A stretch of 45,589 bases of DNA, taken from the NCBI RefSeq assembly GCF_000142905.1, contig NW_013657626.1, positions 93,819 through 139,407 of the forward strand, in the 5' to 3' direction. The notes under the pieces were generated by a model. It was not told the origin of the DNA. It did not search any database and saw only the letters and a program-made list of their open reading frames with translations. Numbering within the stretch: position 1 is the stretch's first letter; each line of letters opens with the position of its first letter. Source of the stretch: Thecamonas trahens ATCC 50062. Lineage: Eukaryota > Apusozoa > Apusomonadida > Apusomonadidae. The position numbers and the translations under genes are program-made. This document shows, piece by piece, positions 19,201-27,866 of this stretch.

Positions 19201-20135
19201 CTGCGCGAGCTGGCTTGTGGGATGATGACGATCTTGACGAGTTTGATGACGAGCTGGACACCGAGTGGTTGACTCAGGGAGCGCCGAGCTCGGGCCTCTC
19301 GCTCGACTCTCTGCCTGCAGTCCAGCTAGATGCGGCGACAGTGGCGTCGATTGCACAGGCGTGGTCGACGCCGCCGGCGCCTGCTCCAGCAACGGGCGGG
19401 CGGAGCGAAGCTAGCAGCAGCGTAGTGTTGATCTCTTCCGCCAGCGCGGAGACTGGCGACGGAGGGTCATGCGAGTCAAGCGGTGACGATGGCTACGTAC
19501 CGGTGTACCGGGCGCCAGGCTCGCGGGAGCGGATTGTGGGGGGTGTTGCGCCACAAGCAGCGTCGCCGACGACAGCGCGGCCGAGCTCTGCGGCGACCAA
19601 CACGTCGTTTGAGTCGACGCTCACGACGACTTCGTCGTCGACGGCATCCCCGGAGGAGCCGCGTCGGAGCTCACGCGGCGCAGTACCGGCTAAGGTCCAG
19701 GACATGGCCGCGGAGTGGGGCATCACCAACCCGGCGACGATTGCGGCAATGGCACGGAAGCAGTCGCGGATGAAGCGGCTGATGAATGCCAAACAGCGGC
19801 GGCGCAAAATGGCGGACCCGTCGGTGCGGATGGAGGCGTTCCGCAAGCGCAACGCGCTGCCGTCGCGTGAGAAGCCATACAAGCCTGTGACGCCCGTGTA
19901 CGCCAAGGCACGGGTGGTGGCGGCCCGCAAGCATCGGCGGCCCAAACGGCCGCGGCCTGGGTACATGCAGCCATCCCCGCAGGCGCAGCGACGGCAGGCA
20001 TCAGCAGTGGCGACAAGCGACGAGGAGGACGAGTATATTGAGGCGGTGGCGATCGGCATGCGTCCAACGACGCCACTCGAGCTCCGATCCGTGTCGTCTG
20101 CAGGCTCCGAGGGCTACGTCCTACCGCAGCTGTAA
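16251..20135 (+). CDS. Leucine-rich-repeat and IQ-motif protein
   Basis: A 1,294-residue protein. The first true ATG is 16251; an upstream in-frame GTG is ignored. Residues 1-180 are acidic and disordered. Residues about 185-390 are an Ala/Glu/Arg-rich helix, with perfect repeats of EREAARLAA. About 455-690 are SDS22-like leucine-rich repeats (IVSLNLNTNALTRVGDL, LRWLDVSVNALTRLG, LTALDVGRNELATLPGN). About 900-985 hold IQ-type calmodulin or light-chain-binding motifs (ITLQRWWRRS, VIAAAWRGYAVR, TKVQAVWRGARMR). The tail is basic and Ser-rich. Long coiled coil, LRR and IQ recall LRRIQ1 and other centriolar or ciliary proteins. That comparison is loose and location is inference. Confidence 0.87.
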   Translation: MTDGWSLPATPSHAYLLSDTDSDSELYPHLAAPSSPPSLDHHLADELEAEIAAAAAALTAAPLAPSQSASEDPATSDTTAGGRLAAESGLLSIAQLEAVLARTGEEADADHSLARSQHDALDQELDAMYEARVDAQAAAAEVESYRLQTALEDAAYFRDVMDFAAGNSIGRQEEQQGDGADVEAGAATPEVAAAEAEAAAVAAKAAEAAALAELEVRLAAEREAAEAEARKRQAAIEAQLQESRRAQALARKQLEEEQAAEAAARARELEMLARAEEEERAREADRDTRRQAAEARLRAAELAAQAEAEAERMAAEEARLVAEREAARLAAEREAARLAAEREAARLAAERKAARLAAEQRAALRQAQQTLAADITRGRWSEYVDPVLLACRRETDPTCPAAEATAPLEALAAAERLAPLRPSPPAAAGSSAGEDQVDEDDSSPLAPFHLAMNYAPNTPMTEVKVVSVQVEGITTLADALADVPAIVSLNLNTNALTRVGDLSANRELAIVKVADNKVAALDGLAPLRKLRWLDVSVNALTRLGPSVRRLESLVRLEANNNSLFSLADVPASPNLVELAAYRNRLSSLDALPRLPSLTALDVGRNELATLPGNILARAPHLIKLVAYENALRELPEVAATPLLSSLWVNGNALSGTPCVDGREVPLLRELYLGENAQVTSLRMPHMLPFLHSLHLPFTSLELLDDLERMLRATPLLSSLRIHDTPLARSAAAGAVPLVCSALLPCLSELDMNPFERVASVALAAIAATDGGAARHRRVLRERGARLAATLRTSRPACWRTGQQCAPRASEPATQWWLLHATKAARVEALASAGARRVRLAPFGPQAAGLPEAERVLLGDEARLEVLGEQASLAQALAQLTRLTLTTAVPAGYVDAVRERAETKAVITLQRWWRRSLDKRAAAASHAASVIAAAWRGYAVRTKSTAPGPTAWRARSRTREAAATKVQAVWRGARMRLRLARAREAARAGLWDDDDLDEFDDELDTEWLTQGAPSSGLSLDSLPAVQLDAATVASIAQAWSTPPAPAPATGGRSEASSSVVLISSASAETGDGGSCESSGDDGYVPVYRAPGSRERIVGGVAPQAASPTTARPSSAATNTSFESTLTTTSSSTASPEEPRRSSRGAVPAKVQDMAAEWGITNPATIAAMARKQSRMKRLMNAKQRRRKMADPSVRMEAFRKRNALPSREKPYKPVTPVYAKARVVAARKHRRPKRPRPGYMQPSPQAQRRQASAVATSDEEDEYIEAVAIGMRPTTPLELRSVSSAGSEGYVLPQL

Positions 20136-20156
20136 GCCCCTAACGGGTGAGAGAGT

Positions 20157-20182
20157 GCGTGTGTGTGCGTGTGTGTGTGTGT
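20157..20182. repeat. GT microsatellite
   Basis: An imperfect (GT)n run, GTGTGTGTGCGTGTGTGTGT, in the 83-bp tail-to-tail spacer between the LRR/IQ gene and HAAO. Confidence 0.9.
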
Positions 20183-20218
20183 ACTCGTTGAGATGTGTTG
20201 AGGAAGGATCGTTGGCGG

Positions 20219-20800
20219 CTAGGCGTCGTCAGCGTCAAAGGAGGGCTTCTGGGCGATGGCACCGCACTGGCGGCAGGTCCGGAGAGCCTCGTCGGCGTAA
20301 AAGGTGTTGACGACGGCTTCGATTTGCTTGGGCAGGTTCGTGCAGTGGAACTCGTCCATGTAGAGCAGCTCATGGCAGTCGTCGCAGTAGAAGGCGAGGC
20401 GATCGATGTGGTGAGGATCACGCTTGCGTTCGACGACGAGACCGACGGTGCCAGCTGGTCTCTGAGGAGAGTGCGGCACGTTTGGCGGGAGGAGGAAGAC
20501 ATCGCCTTGCTTGATGGTCACATCCTTGAACTCGCCATTGTCGATGACCTTGAGCACCATATCGCCCGTCAGCTGCATGAAAAACTCCTCTGTCTCGTTG
20601 ATGTGGTAGTCGGCACGGATGTTGGGGCCCGAGACACAGATGATGACATACGAGTCCGAAGCCGGGAACATGTTGACGGCTCCCACCGGCGGGAGCATGG
20701 CCGTCTTGTTTGCCTCCACCCACTCACTGAGGGAGAACGCATCGCTCACCGCACGCGTCGTCTGCTCCGTCTCGGCCTGCGTTGTCTGCTTCTCTGCCAT
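20219..20800 (-). CDS. HAAO: 3-hydroxyanthranilate 3,4-dioxygenase
   Basis: A 193-residue cupin enzyme that opens the ring of 3-hydroxyanthranilate with O2 to give 2-amino-3-carboxymuconate semialdehyde, the precursor of quinolinate and NAD in the kynurenine pathway. Fe(II) ligands are visible in RADYHINETEEFF (His and Glu) and in NVPHSPQRP (second His). Substrate-binding arginines sit in the conserved context. The C-terminal CDDC...CRQC pair forms the rubredoxin-like metal site of the bacterial/fungal form, a site animal enzymes lack. Length fits that short form. The start is ATG 20800. Its promoter side contains a minisatellite and then an assembly gap. Confidence 0.96.
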   Translation of the reverse strand: MAEKQTTQAETEQTTRAVSDAFSLSEWVEANKTAMLPPVGAVNMFPASDSYVIICVSGPNIRADYHINETEEFFMQLTGDMVLKVIDNGEFKDVTIKQGDVFLLPPNVPHSPQRPAGTVGLVVERKRDPHHIDRLAFYCDDCHELLYMDEFHCTNLPKQIEAVVNTFYADEALRTCRQCGAIAQKPSFDADDA

Positions 20801-20927
20801 GGCTTGTCAGAGTGAGGTCTGCTCGGTGCCGGGTCGACGGTGGTCATGTGGGTGAGTGGGGGTCGGGCGAGGGGGGCTGAAGGCCGGCCATGTCAGCGGG
20901 ATGATGTTAGTTCCACGACGCCGGCTT

Positions 20928-21150
20928 GTCCGGGCACTGATCCGTACACTGATCCGTACACTGGTCCGTGCACTGATGCTGGCTTGTCCAGGCACTGATC
21001 CGGGCACTGATCTGGTCCGTGCACTGATGCTGGCTTGTCCGGGCACTGATCCGTACACTGGTCCGTGCACTGGTCCGTGCACTGATGCTGGCTTGTCCGG
21101 GCACTGATCCGTACACTGGTCCGTGCACTGATGCTGGCTTGTCTGAGCAA
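20928..21150. repeat. Minisatellite upstream of HAAO (12-bp basic unit with higher-order structure)
   Basis: Tandem ACTGGTCCGTGC / ACTGATCCGTAC / ACTGATGCTGGCTTGTCC modules, repeated with a longer period built from these 12- and 18-bp blocks. Frames are open on both strands through the array because units are multiples of 3; I treat none as coding. The array sits beside the assembly gap. Confidence 0.92.
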
Positions 21151-21221
21151 AGATGCATCTCATTAGAGTGGAATCAAGGGTGGGGGTGGGGTGAAGGGGG
21201 GTGCACCTGCAACACTACAGG

Positions 21222-21663
21222 NNNNNNNNNNNNNNNNNNNNNNNNNNNNNNNNNNNNNNNNNNNNNNNNNNNNNNNNNNNNNNNNNNNNNNNNNNNNNNN
21301 NNNNNNNNNNNNNNNNNNNNNNNNNNNNNNNNNNNNNNNNNNNNNNNNNNNNNNNNNNNNNNNNNNNNNNNNNNNNNNNNNNNNNNNNNNNNNNNNNNNN
21401 NNNNNNNNNNNNNNNNNNNNNNNNNNNNNNNNNNNNNNNNNNNNNNNNNNNNNNNNNNNNNNNNNNNNNNNNNNNNNNNNNNNNNNNNNNNNNNNNNNNN
21501 NNNNNNNNNNNNNNNNNNNNNNNNNNNNNNNNNNNNNNNNNNNNNNNNNNNNNNNNNNNNNNNNNNNNNNNNNNNNNNNNNNNNNNNNNNNNNNNNNNNN
21601 NNNNNNNNNNNNNNNNNNNNNNNNNNNNNNNNNNNNNNNNNNNNNNNNNNNNNNNNNNNNNNN
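21222..21663. other. Assembly gap (442 N)
   Basis: Undetermined bases. The left flank is G-rich after the minisatellite. The right flank is GAGTAATC followed by a run of G just before the CDK8 stop codon. Any small feature between HAAO and the kinase could be hidden here. Confidence 0.99.
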
Positions 21664-21680
21664 GAGTAATCGGGGGGGGG

Positions 21681-22954
21681 CTAGTTTGGCTTGTGCCGCT
21701 TGAGGGCGCGTGGGTTGGGATGGACAGGGCGGTGACGGGCGGATGACGATGGCGGCGGCAGGCCGGATGGGGGCGGGGGTGGCGGGGGCGGCGGGGGGCC
21801 AGGTGGAAGTGGCGGGTGGCTGGGTGCAGACGGGCCAGCAGATGACGAGGTGACGGGCTTGAGAGCCGGGAGCGGGTACCTGAGCGGCTTGGTGTCCGCG
21901 GCAAAGGCGTCACATGTCGGGGCGGGCAGTTTGGCAAAGTACGGGTGTCTGAGGGCGTCTGCGCAGGTGATGCGGTCGTCGGGGTTGTAGGCTACCATGC
22001 GCTTGAGAAGATCGCAGGCCTGTGATGAGAGCAGGAGCTGCGGCTTGCGCAGCTTGCCGAGCTTGCGCAGGGTGGCGTCGAGCCTGCTCTCGACCCGAGT
22101 AAAGGCTGCCAGCTGGTTGGCGTGGGCCAGGTCGGCGAGGCCAGGCCAGGTGGCCGGGTCGGGGGTGCCGAGTATGTTGACAATGGCCTCCATCTGGTGC
22201 GATTGGAAGGTCTTGATGTCAGAGGCCTTCTCCTCGATCTGCTTGCCCTTGAAGAGCACCTGGAGAAAAAGCAGTTCGGCAAAAATGACGCCGAGGGCCC
22301 AGACGTCGATGGCCGGCGTGTAGTGGCGCGCGCCCAGCAACAGTTCTGGGGCGCGGTACCAGAGGGTGGCGACAACCGGGTTGTTGGCGGTGAGGGCGAC
22401 GGCAGGCGTCTTGAAGATGCGAGCCATGCCAAAGTCGGTGATCTTGATGTGGCCAAAGTGCGGGCCGTGGCCGTAGACAAGCACGTTGGACGGCTTCATG
22501 TCGCGATGCATGACCCAGTTGGCGTGCATGTACTCGATGCCGCTCACGAGCTGCCACATCATCGACCGCACGGTCTCGGCCATCAGCGGGTGCTTGCGCT
22601 TGGCGTGGTGAATGAGCAGCTTCTCCAGATCGTGCTCAACATACTCGAGCACTAGGAATGTCGAGCCGGATCCGGGCTCGACTACGACGTCGTGGAGCGT
22701 GACCAGGCTCGGGTGCTTCAGCTCACGGAGGAGCGCCATCTCGCGGATGCCTGACAGCGGGATGCCATCGACCCTGTCCGCCCCGTTGAACTCCTTCAGC
22801 GCTACAATCTCGCTTGTCTGCGGCGCTGGCTCCGAGCCTGGCGTGGTACCGCGCACCATCTGGGCCTTGTACACCTTGCCGTACGTACCCCGGCCAACCT
22901 CGGCCTCGAGCACGTATCGGTCCTGCCCAGCATTCCATCCGAATCCGATGACAT
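21681..22954 (-). CDS. CDK8: CDK8/19-type (Mediator) cyclin-dependent kinase
   Basis: A Ser/Thr kinase predicted to form the Mediator kinase module with cyclin C. Visible: the glycine loop VGRGTYGKVYKA; an invariant Lys in VALKEF; an activation helix of the form SGIREMALLRELKHP (CDK8 has SMSACRE); the catalytic loop HRDMKPSN; DFGMAR; and the CDK8-specific block NNPVVATLWYRAPELLLGARHYTPAIDVWALG. The last 65 residues are Pro/Ser-rich. The frame containing the kinase has no ATG before residue 37 (relative to a TTG at 22961). An ATG at 22954 reading MSSDSDGMLG would join it if the GGG at 22926-22928 lacked one base; otherwise a first exon is missing. The stop codon is at 21681-21683, 17 bp from the assembly gap. 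Confidence 0.88.
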
Positions 22955-23704
22955 GGCCCAAGCGTGGAGCATGCCGAGAGCCAATCGGAGCGATAGGATG
23001 CCCAAGCAGCGTGTATCCGAGGTGCGTGTGTCCAAGATGCGTGTGTCCGAGGGTGCGTGTGTTCGAGGTGCGTGTGTCCGAGATGCGTGTGTCCGAGGGT
23101 GCGCGTGTCCAAGATGCGCGTGTCCGAGGGTGCGTGTGTCCAAGATGCGTGTTTGCGTATGTACGTGCATGTACGCATGTATGTGTGCGTATGGATGTGT
23201 GTGTCCGGGTCAGATAAGGGCATCCGTGTGTTCATCACCAGTTGTCCGTCCGTCCGCAGTCAGTCCATGGTCACCCCCCCCCCCCCCCCCTTCCCCCTCC
23301 CCCTTCCCCCTCCCCCTCCCCCCCTCCCCCTCCCCCTTAGTCCCCTGTCCCCTCGTCCCGTACCACTCTTCCATCCCGGTGATGCCGTTCCAGCTGCCGC
23401 ATGGCTCGTCTCGGCTGTTCTGGCGACAAGTCTGCCCGCCCGCTCCCACTCCTGCTCCCTGCGCCGTCCTCGCTGCTCGCTGCTCGCTGCCTGGCCAAAG
23501 CCCCTGCTCGTAGAGACAGCCGCTCAGCCCCCGAGTCGCACTGATTGGCCTCCTCTCGAAAATGTGGATGACGCCACACAGTCTCTTCCCAATCTTCCGG
23601 ATCACTCGTCTGATCAGAAGGATACGGCCGGATCGGGCGAGGGAAGCATGCAGTCGAGGGCCGCAGCAGCGATGTCGCAGGTACAGATATCGTCTGTCGT
23701 TTAT
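22955..23704. other. Spacer between CDK8 and DEAD-box genes
   Basis: It contains a degenerate 15-bp minisatellite, a C-rich tract at 23273-23340 and sequence expected to be the CDK8 promoter and the DEAD-box 3' UTR. Several long frames cross it because of the repeats and G+C content; none looks like a family. Confidence 0.6.
23015..23160. repeat. Degenerate 15-bp minisatellite
   Basis: Units alternate between GTGCGTGTGTCCGAG and ATGCGTGTGTCCAAG, about nine or ten copies, starting some 60 bp upstream of the CDK8 start. Confidence 0.85.
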
Positions 23705-25210
23705 CTAGCCCTGGAGCGGCTTGGTGTGCCATGATCGGGCGACGAGCTCGCCTACAAGACGGGTAAAGGAGGTGGAGTAGTCAGCCTCTGCAAGATCCAG
23801 CTCGTCATCACTATCGCCGTGGCAGATCAGTAGTGTCCCGACAGCGAGGGGCGAGCTGGGATGCGGCGGCGACAAAGGCAGCGGGTTCGACACAGGTGCA
23901 GTCCGCGCCACAGTGTGGGCGGCTTTGATCGCCGCCTCGCTGTCAGTTAGCGGCGGCACAAAGTCGACGAGAGCTGGTGGTGGAGTGGCCGGATCCGGCC
24001 AGGCGGCAAAGTGCGGGGCGCCAGCAGCTTGGGCCCAGTCCTGGAGCGTGGCTCCATCATTGGCACTAAAGGTGAGCGTGAGCGCTGCTGCACGCGCGCC
24101 GGCCCTGCCCGACCGTCCGATCCGATGCAGATAGGTGGCGAGCGAGGCTGGAAGGCCATAGTTGACAACGACGCTGACCCGGTCGATGGAAATGCCGCGG
24201 GCCAGGACATCGGTGGCGACCAGGATCTGGGCATTGTACTCGCGAAACCGCTCCAACGCTGCATTTCGCTCTTCAAACGCAAGCTTGCCCGATATCATCT
24301 CCGTCGCCCACCCGCAATCGCTGAGCGCATTAGCCACCGACGCCGCGAGCGCGTGCGATGAGGCAAAGACCACGGCCTGATGCGGGTCGAGCGCTGCAAG
24401 GTAGCTTTCCAGCAGATTCTTGCGCTGCCGCGGCTTACGGCAAGCACTGGCGTCCGCGTGAAACTGGGCCATGTGCTCGAGCGCCAACTGTTCCGCATCG
24501 ACCGCCACAATCTCTGGTGAAGAGCCCTTGCGGAGCAACGGCGCTACGTGCGGTGACGAGACAAAGCCGTCTGGGAGGGTGGCGGTGAAGAACATCCGGC
24601 GCGCCGATGCCGGCAAGGCTGCTGCCAGCGTCGCCATGTCGTCGCGGAAAGACGACGTGAGACAGACTACATCCGCTTCGTCCACAGCAACTGTCACCAC
24701 TGCCGCGGCTGAGAGCAGGCCCAGACGCAGCAAATGGGCCAGTCGACCGGGCGATCCGACCGCGGCACGGGCGTCAGTGCCCAGCGCCTGCAAGGCGGTA
24801 TCGATGGATGTTGCGCCCGACAGTACCGCCGTCTGTAGCGGCGGCACAAGCGCCGATCCGAGCGCATTGACCACTGCAGCATGCTGGACAGCCAGCTCTG
24901 CCGTGGGCACGACGACCAAGATCTCTGGATAGGCCACCAGCTCATTGCGGCAGCCATCGGCACTGGTATGGGTATGAACATCGGCCTCCTCCAGCATGCG
25001 CTCCACGCCAGCAAGGGCAAAGACAAGCGTCTTGCCTGTCCCATTGCGGGCCTGGATGATGAGGTCCGAGTCGGAGCGGCCGATGCGCGGGATGGCCACA
25101 GCCTGGACCCTCGTCGGCTGCCTCATCCCCACCCTATGCAGAGCATCCACCACGCGTGTCGAGAGTCCAAGCTCGTCAAAGCTTTGCCGCCCTTGCTCGC
25201 AAGCTGCCAT
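23705..25210 (-). CDS. DEAD-box ATP-dependent RNA helicase, DDX20/Gemin3-like
   Basis: A 501-residue protein with both RecA-like domains. Seen: FDELGLSTRVVDAL and QPTRVQAVAIP (Q motif), ARNGTGKT (Walker A, about 54-61), PTAELAVQ (Ia), SPGRL (Ib), DEAD (about 176-179), FFTATLP at motif III (TAT in place of SAT), ATDVLARGI (V) and HRIGRSGRAG (VI, about 361). The DLIIQARNGTGKTLVFA and AVGSPGRLAHLL contexts resemble DDX20/Gemin3 and eIF4A-like enzymes. It lacks the long C-terminal tail of animal DDX20. Role in RNP remodelling is family knowledge; an SMN-complex role is inference. The start is ATG 25210, with no intron. Confidence 0.9.
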   Translation of the reverse strand: MAACEQGRQSFDELGLSTRVVDALHRVGMRQPTRVQAVAIPRIGRSDSDLIIQARNGTGKTLVFALAGVERMLEEADVHTHTSADGCRNELVAYPEILVVVPTAELAVQHAAVVNALGSALVPPLQTAVLSGATSIDTALQALGTDARAAVGSPGRLAHLLRLGLLSAAAVVTVAVDEADVVCLTSSFRDDMATLAAALPASARRMFFTATLPDGFVSSPHVAPLLRKGSSPEIVAVDAEQLALEHMAQFHADASACRKPRQRKNLLESYLAALDPHQAVVFASSHALAASVANALSDCGWATEMISGKLAFEERNAALERFREYNAQILVATDVLARGISIDRVSVVVNYGLPASLATYLHRIGRSGRAGARAAALTLTFSANDGATLQDWAQAAGAPHFAAWPDPATPPPALVDFVPPLTDSEAAIKAAHTVARTAPVSNPLPLSPPHPSSPLAVGTLLICHGDSDDELDLAEADYSTSFTRLVGELVARSWHTKPLQG

Positions 25211-25474
25211 CCTTGTTGCCCACCGTCCACAAGCCTCCTGTCCTGCCCCGCCCCGAGATATCGAGCGAGTCGAGTGCCCTGGGCCGAGTGCACTGGGCTG
25301 GCCGTCGTGAGCGGTGTGCTCGGCGAGTTCCGCAGGGACAGACGCACCAGTCGGTGGCCGACCACTCGCACAGACTCGCTGTGATGGAGATGGCCTGCCA
25401 TTTCACATTCTGTTGTCGAAGCTTTTTTCACTTGTGGGTGGCTAGGGGGGGGGGGTAGATGGACTGCCGGCTAG
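25211..25474. other. Spacer between DEAD-box and DeSI-PUL genes
   Basis: 264 bp. It holds the presumed DEAD-box promoter and, at 25445-25455, an 11-base run of G just after the DeSI-PUL stop codon. Nothing else is recognised. Confidence 0.5.
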
Positions 25475-27073
25475 CTAGGCAAGGATGGCGGCCAGCTCGC
25501 GGGCCAACTCGCTGATGAGAGCGGCGGGCGAACCGGGCGGTGGCGGGGCGCCTGGCGGGTTCTGTGCGGCAGCTAGCCAGGGCGAGGCGGGAAGGCCCAG
25601 CTGCTGGACGAGGGTGGTGCCGTGTGGGGCCTCGACGACCAAATGTGCCAGCGCCTTGGCCAGGCGGTAGAGGTCAAGCAGATCGGTGACGAGCGCAAGG
25701 TCGATGTGGAGCAGGCGCTCGGTGAGGCCGGCAACGAGCTGGAGGTAGGTGTCTGAGAGCTCGGCTGTGTCAGCAATCATGGCCAGGTTGTGGACGGCGG
25801 CGATGGCTGGGGTGCGGACGGCGGCCTCGACCTCGTCGGTGGTGTGAGCCAGCAGGAGCGAGACGAGGGCGGTGGCACGTTCGTTGGTGGCGCGGAGGTA
25901 TGCGCCGGCACGGGGCATCGAGAGCACGTTGGCGACAAGGCGGAATACCATGATGCGGACGTGGCGGACGGCAGAGTCCGGCTGCGCCAGCGCCCACAGC
26001 GACGCCAGGCGGGCATCGTCCTTGTCAGCGAGTAGGTGTTGGGCCAGCCGTGGGCGAAGGACAGCAATGCGCAGGACGTCGAGGACAGCAAAGGCGTCCT
26101 TGCCCTCAAGCCCCATGAGGGCGAGATTGAGCAGAGCGTCAAAGGCACTGCCGGCGAGCTGCGCTGAGCCGGCAGCTTCGGGATCCGCCTTTAGGTCTGC
26201 GATCCACTCACAGAGCGCGTCGACTGAGCCGCAAGTGGCGGCGACCATCTCGGCCAGCGCCGCGTGCTGGTCCTTTTCCAGCTGGCTGCGGATGTGCTTG
26301 GTCACGCCGCCTGCGTTGAAAGAGGCAAAGGTGACAAACGAGGTGTCGGAAGCGAGGCGATAGCGCGGGGTGGGTGCGATGGACGACTCTGACGACGATG
26401 CAGAGTCAGCAGTGGCCGAGGCGACGGGAACGGCCGATGAGACCGAGTTGACCGACTCGCCCAGAGCGCCACCCATGCCACCCATCATGGAGTCGATGAC
26501 CGGGCGCATCATCTGCCCGAGCGGAGTGGAGAGGAACTCTGACGGGAGTTCCCTGACGTAAGCCGGAATGGGATTTCCTGTGAGCCACCTCGAGGCGGCA
26601 TCGGTAAAGTGATTGCAGTTGTTGTCGAGGAGATGATACGATGCCGGAGTAAACGATGGCGCCAACTGAGCGAGAAAGGCTTCAAACTCTGCCTTGCTCT
26701 TGCTCGTCCTTCCCAACTCCTCCACCTTGACCGGGTTGCCATAGGGCGTGACCCCAGCCGGTGCCACCTGCAGCCCACCACCGTAATAGTACTCATTGCC
26801 ATACACAACAATACCCGTATGCCTACATCCATCCCTCCATTCTGCGTCAGTCAGTGCCTGCCATCGGTCCTCCCCCCCCCCCCCCCCCCCCCCCCTCCCC
26901 CCCTCCCATTGCCTTCACGAACGCGACCGGACCGGGCCCCGCTCCCCGCCATCCAAGCTCATCACGTACCAGATGCCATCAATGCGCTTGCCGATGAACG
27001 ACTGAGACATCGCCATGGCCATCCCACCGGACAGATCATACACATGTAGCCGCACAGATGCTCCGCTGGACAT
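25475..27073 (-). CDS. PPPDE (DeSI-type) cysteine peptidase with C-terminal PUL domain
   Basis: Exon 1 is 27073-26970 and exon 2 is 26822-25475, joined in phase 2, giving 483 residues. Splicing creates GKRIDGIWHTGIVVYGNEYY, closely parallel to DeSI-1 (GIWHTSIVVH...). The catalytic His is in GIWHTGI and the catalytic Cys in DNNCNHFTD; IPAYVRELPSEFLSTPLGQ completes the domain (1-150). PPPDE/DeSI enzymes remove SUMO or ubiquitin. Residues about 210-460 form an alpha-solenoid resembling the PUL domain (AFAVLDVLRIAVLRPRLAQHLL, VRHVRIMVFRLVANVLSMP), which in PLAA/Doa1 binds Cdc48/p97. A link to p97-dependent ubiquitin or SUMO processing is inference. PPPDE-PUL fusions are known in fungi and other protists. 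Confidence 0.9.
26823..26969 (-). other. Predicted intron of the DeSI-PUL gene, with a 24-base G run
   Basis: Donor TCTG|GTACGTGA and acceptor GGATGTAG|GCAT, 147 nt, phase 2. A branch-like CACTGACTGAC sits about 30 nt before the acceptor. On the transcript strand it contains an uninterrupted G24 run (C at 26872-26895). Supported by the exact DeSI family match across the junction. Confidence 0.88.
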
Positions 27074-27342
27074 CTCTGCTCCGTAGGGATGAGTCTGGTG
27101 AGTGAGGTGCCTGTCCGCGCGGCTGCCTGCGCTCGTTGCGGCGTGAGAGACATCGTTTCCGGCTCCGGGCTTCCAAGCTGGGCGCATTTTCGCTGATCGG
27201 TTTGGAAGATCTGATGAGTGTGGTCAGAGAGGGGGGAGTGGGGAGATGTGGGTTTGATCGGGTGGTCTGGAGCCGTGGTTTGGGTATGACATGCCCGAAG
27301 GCGAGCGCGTCACTCGGGTTGTTGCCGGCTACACCCCGAGGA

Positions 27343-27571
27343 ATGATAATCGCTCAGCAGCGAGCCACTGATGCGCTGCTTGAAGATGGAGGGTGGGCAT
27401 ACGACATGCCCATGATGATGTACTTGGCTGGTATGTGTGTGTGTGTTATGTGGAGGGGGAAGATCACGACGATGGACGGTGTGTGTGTGTGTGTGTCTGT
27501 GTGTTGTGTGTGCGCGCAGTGTGGTTGATCAGTGACCATTCCTTCTCTCACCTTCAGACTGGCGGACGTGA
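27343..27571 (+). CDS. Candidate tiny two-exon gene or 5' UTR intron
   Basis: A good intron signature lies at 27431-27557: donor CTG|GTATGT, branch-like AGTGAC, a pyrimidine tract and acceptor CACCTTCAG. The upstream exon contains ATG 27343 and reads MIIAQQRATDALLEDGGWAY and on to MPMMMYLA. After splicing (phase 1) it would add Asp-Trp-Arg-Thr and stop, giving 33 residues, or 52 from ATG 27286. I recognise no family. It may instead be a spliced 5' leader of the HPS5-like gene with a short upstream frame. Confidence 0.25.
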
Positions 27572-27801
27572 TTTCTCCCACGGCGACACTGCCCACAAAG
27601 ACGCAGATGAAGCCCATCCTGTCCTCACCCACACCCACCTCCCTCTCGAACCCGATTACACCCCATCGCCCACCTCTACCACACCCATTGCCATCAAATG
27701 GCTCACCATCAGCCCTTGGACCAACTCGGCCCGACCTCCGCCCCGCCGATGGTCCTTTGCCGACCAGAGCCACCACCACCACGGCCACGACCACCACGAC
27801 C

Positions 27802-27848
27802 ACCTCTCTCTCTCTGTCTCTGTCTCTCTCTCTCTCTCTCTCTCTCCA
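27802..27848 (+). repeat. CT microsatellite
   Basis: Nearly pure (CT)n with a few CTGT interruptions, directly before the HPS5-like start codon. It could act as a pyrimidine-rich promoter or leader element. Confidence 0.92.
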
Positions 27849-27866
27849 AGGCGGAGAGTATAGAAG

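Larger units (their letters stand above)
27074..27866. other. Divergent spacer between DeSI-PUL and HPS5-like genes
   Basis: 793 bp. It contains GT-rich microsatellite sequence (27430-27525), a candidate small spliced gene (listed separately), His-rich-coding low complexity near 27765-27800 and a CT microsatellite (27802-27848) ending about 20 bp before the HPS5-like ATG. Confidence 0.6.

Noticed and set aside
20928-21150. CRISPR-like array.
   Set aside because: Units are contiguous with no unique spacers, and the genome is eukaryotic.
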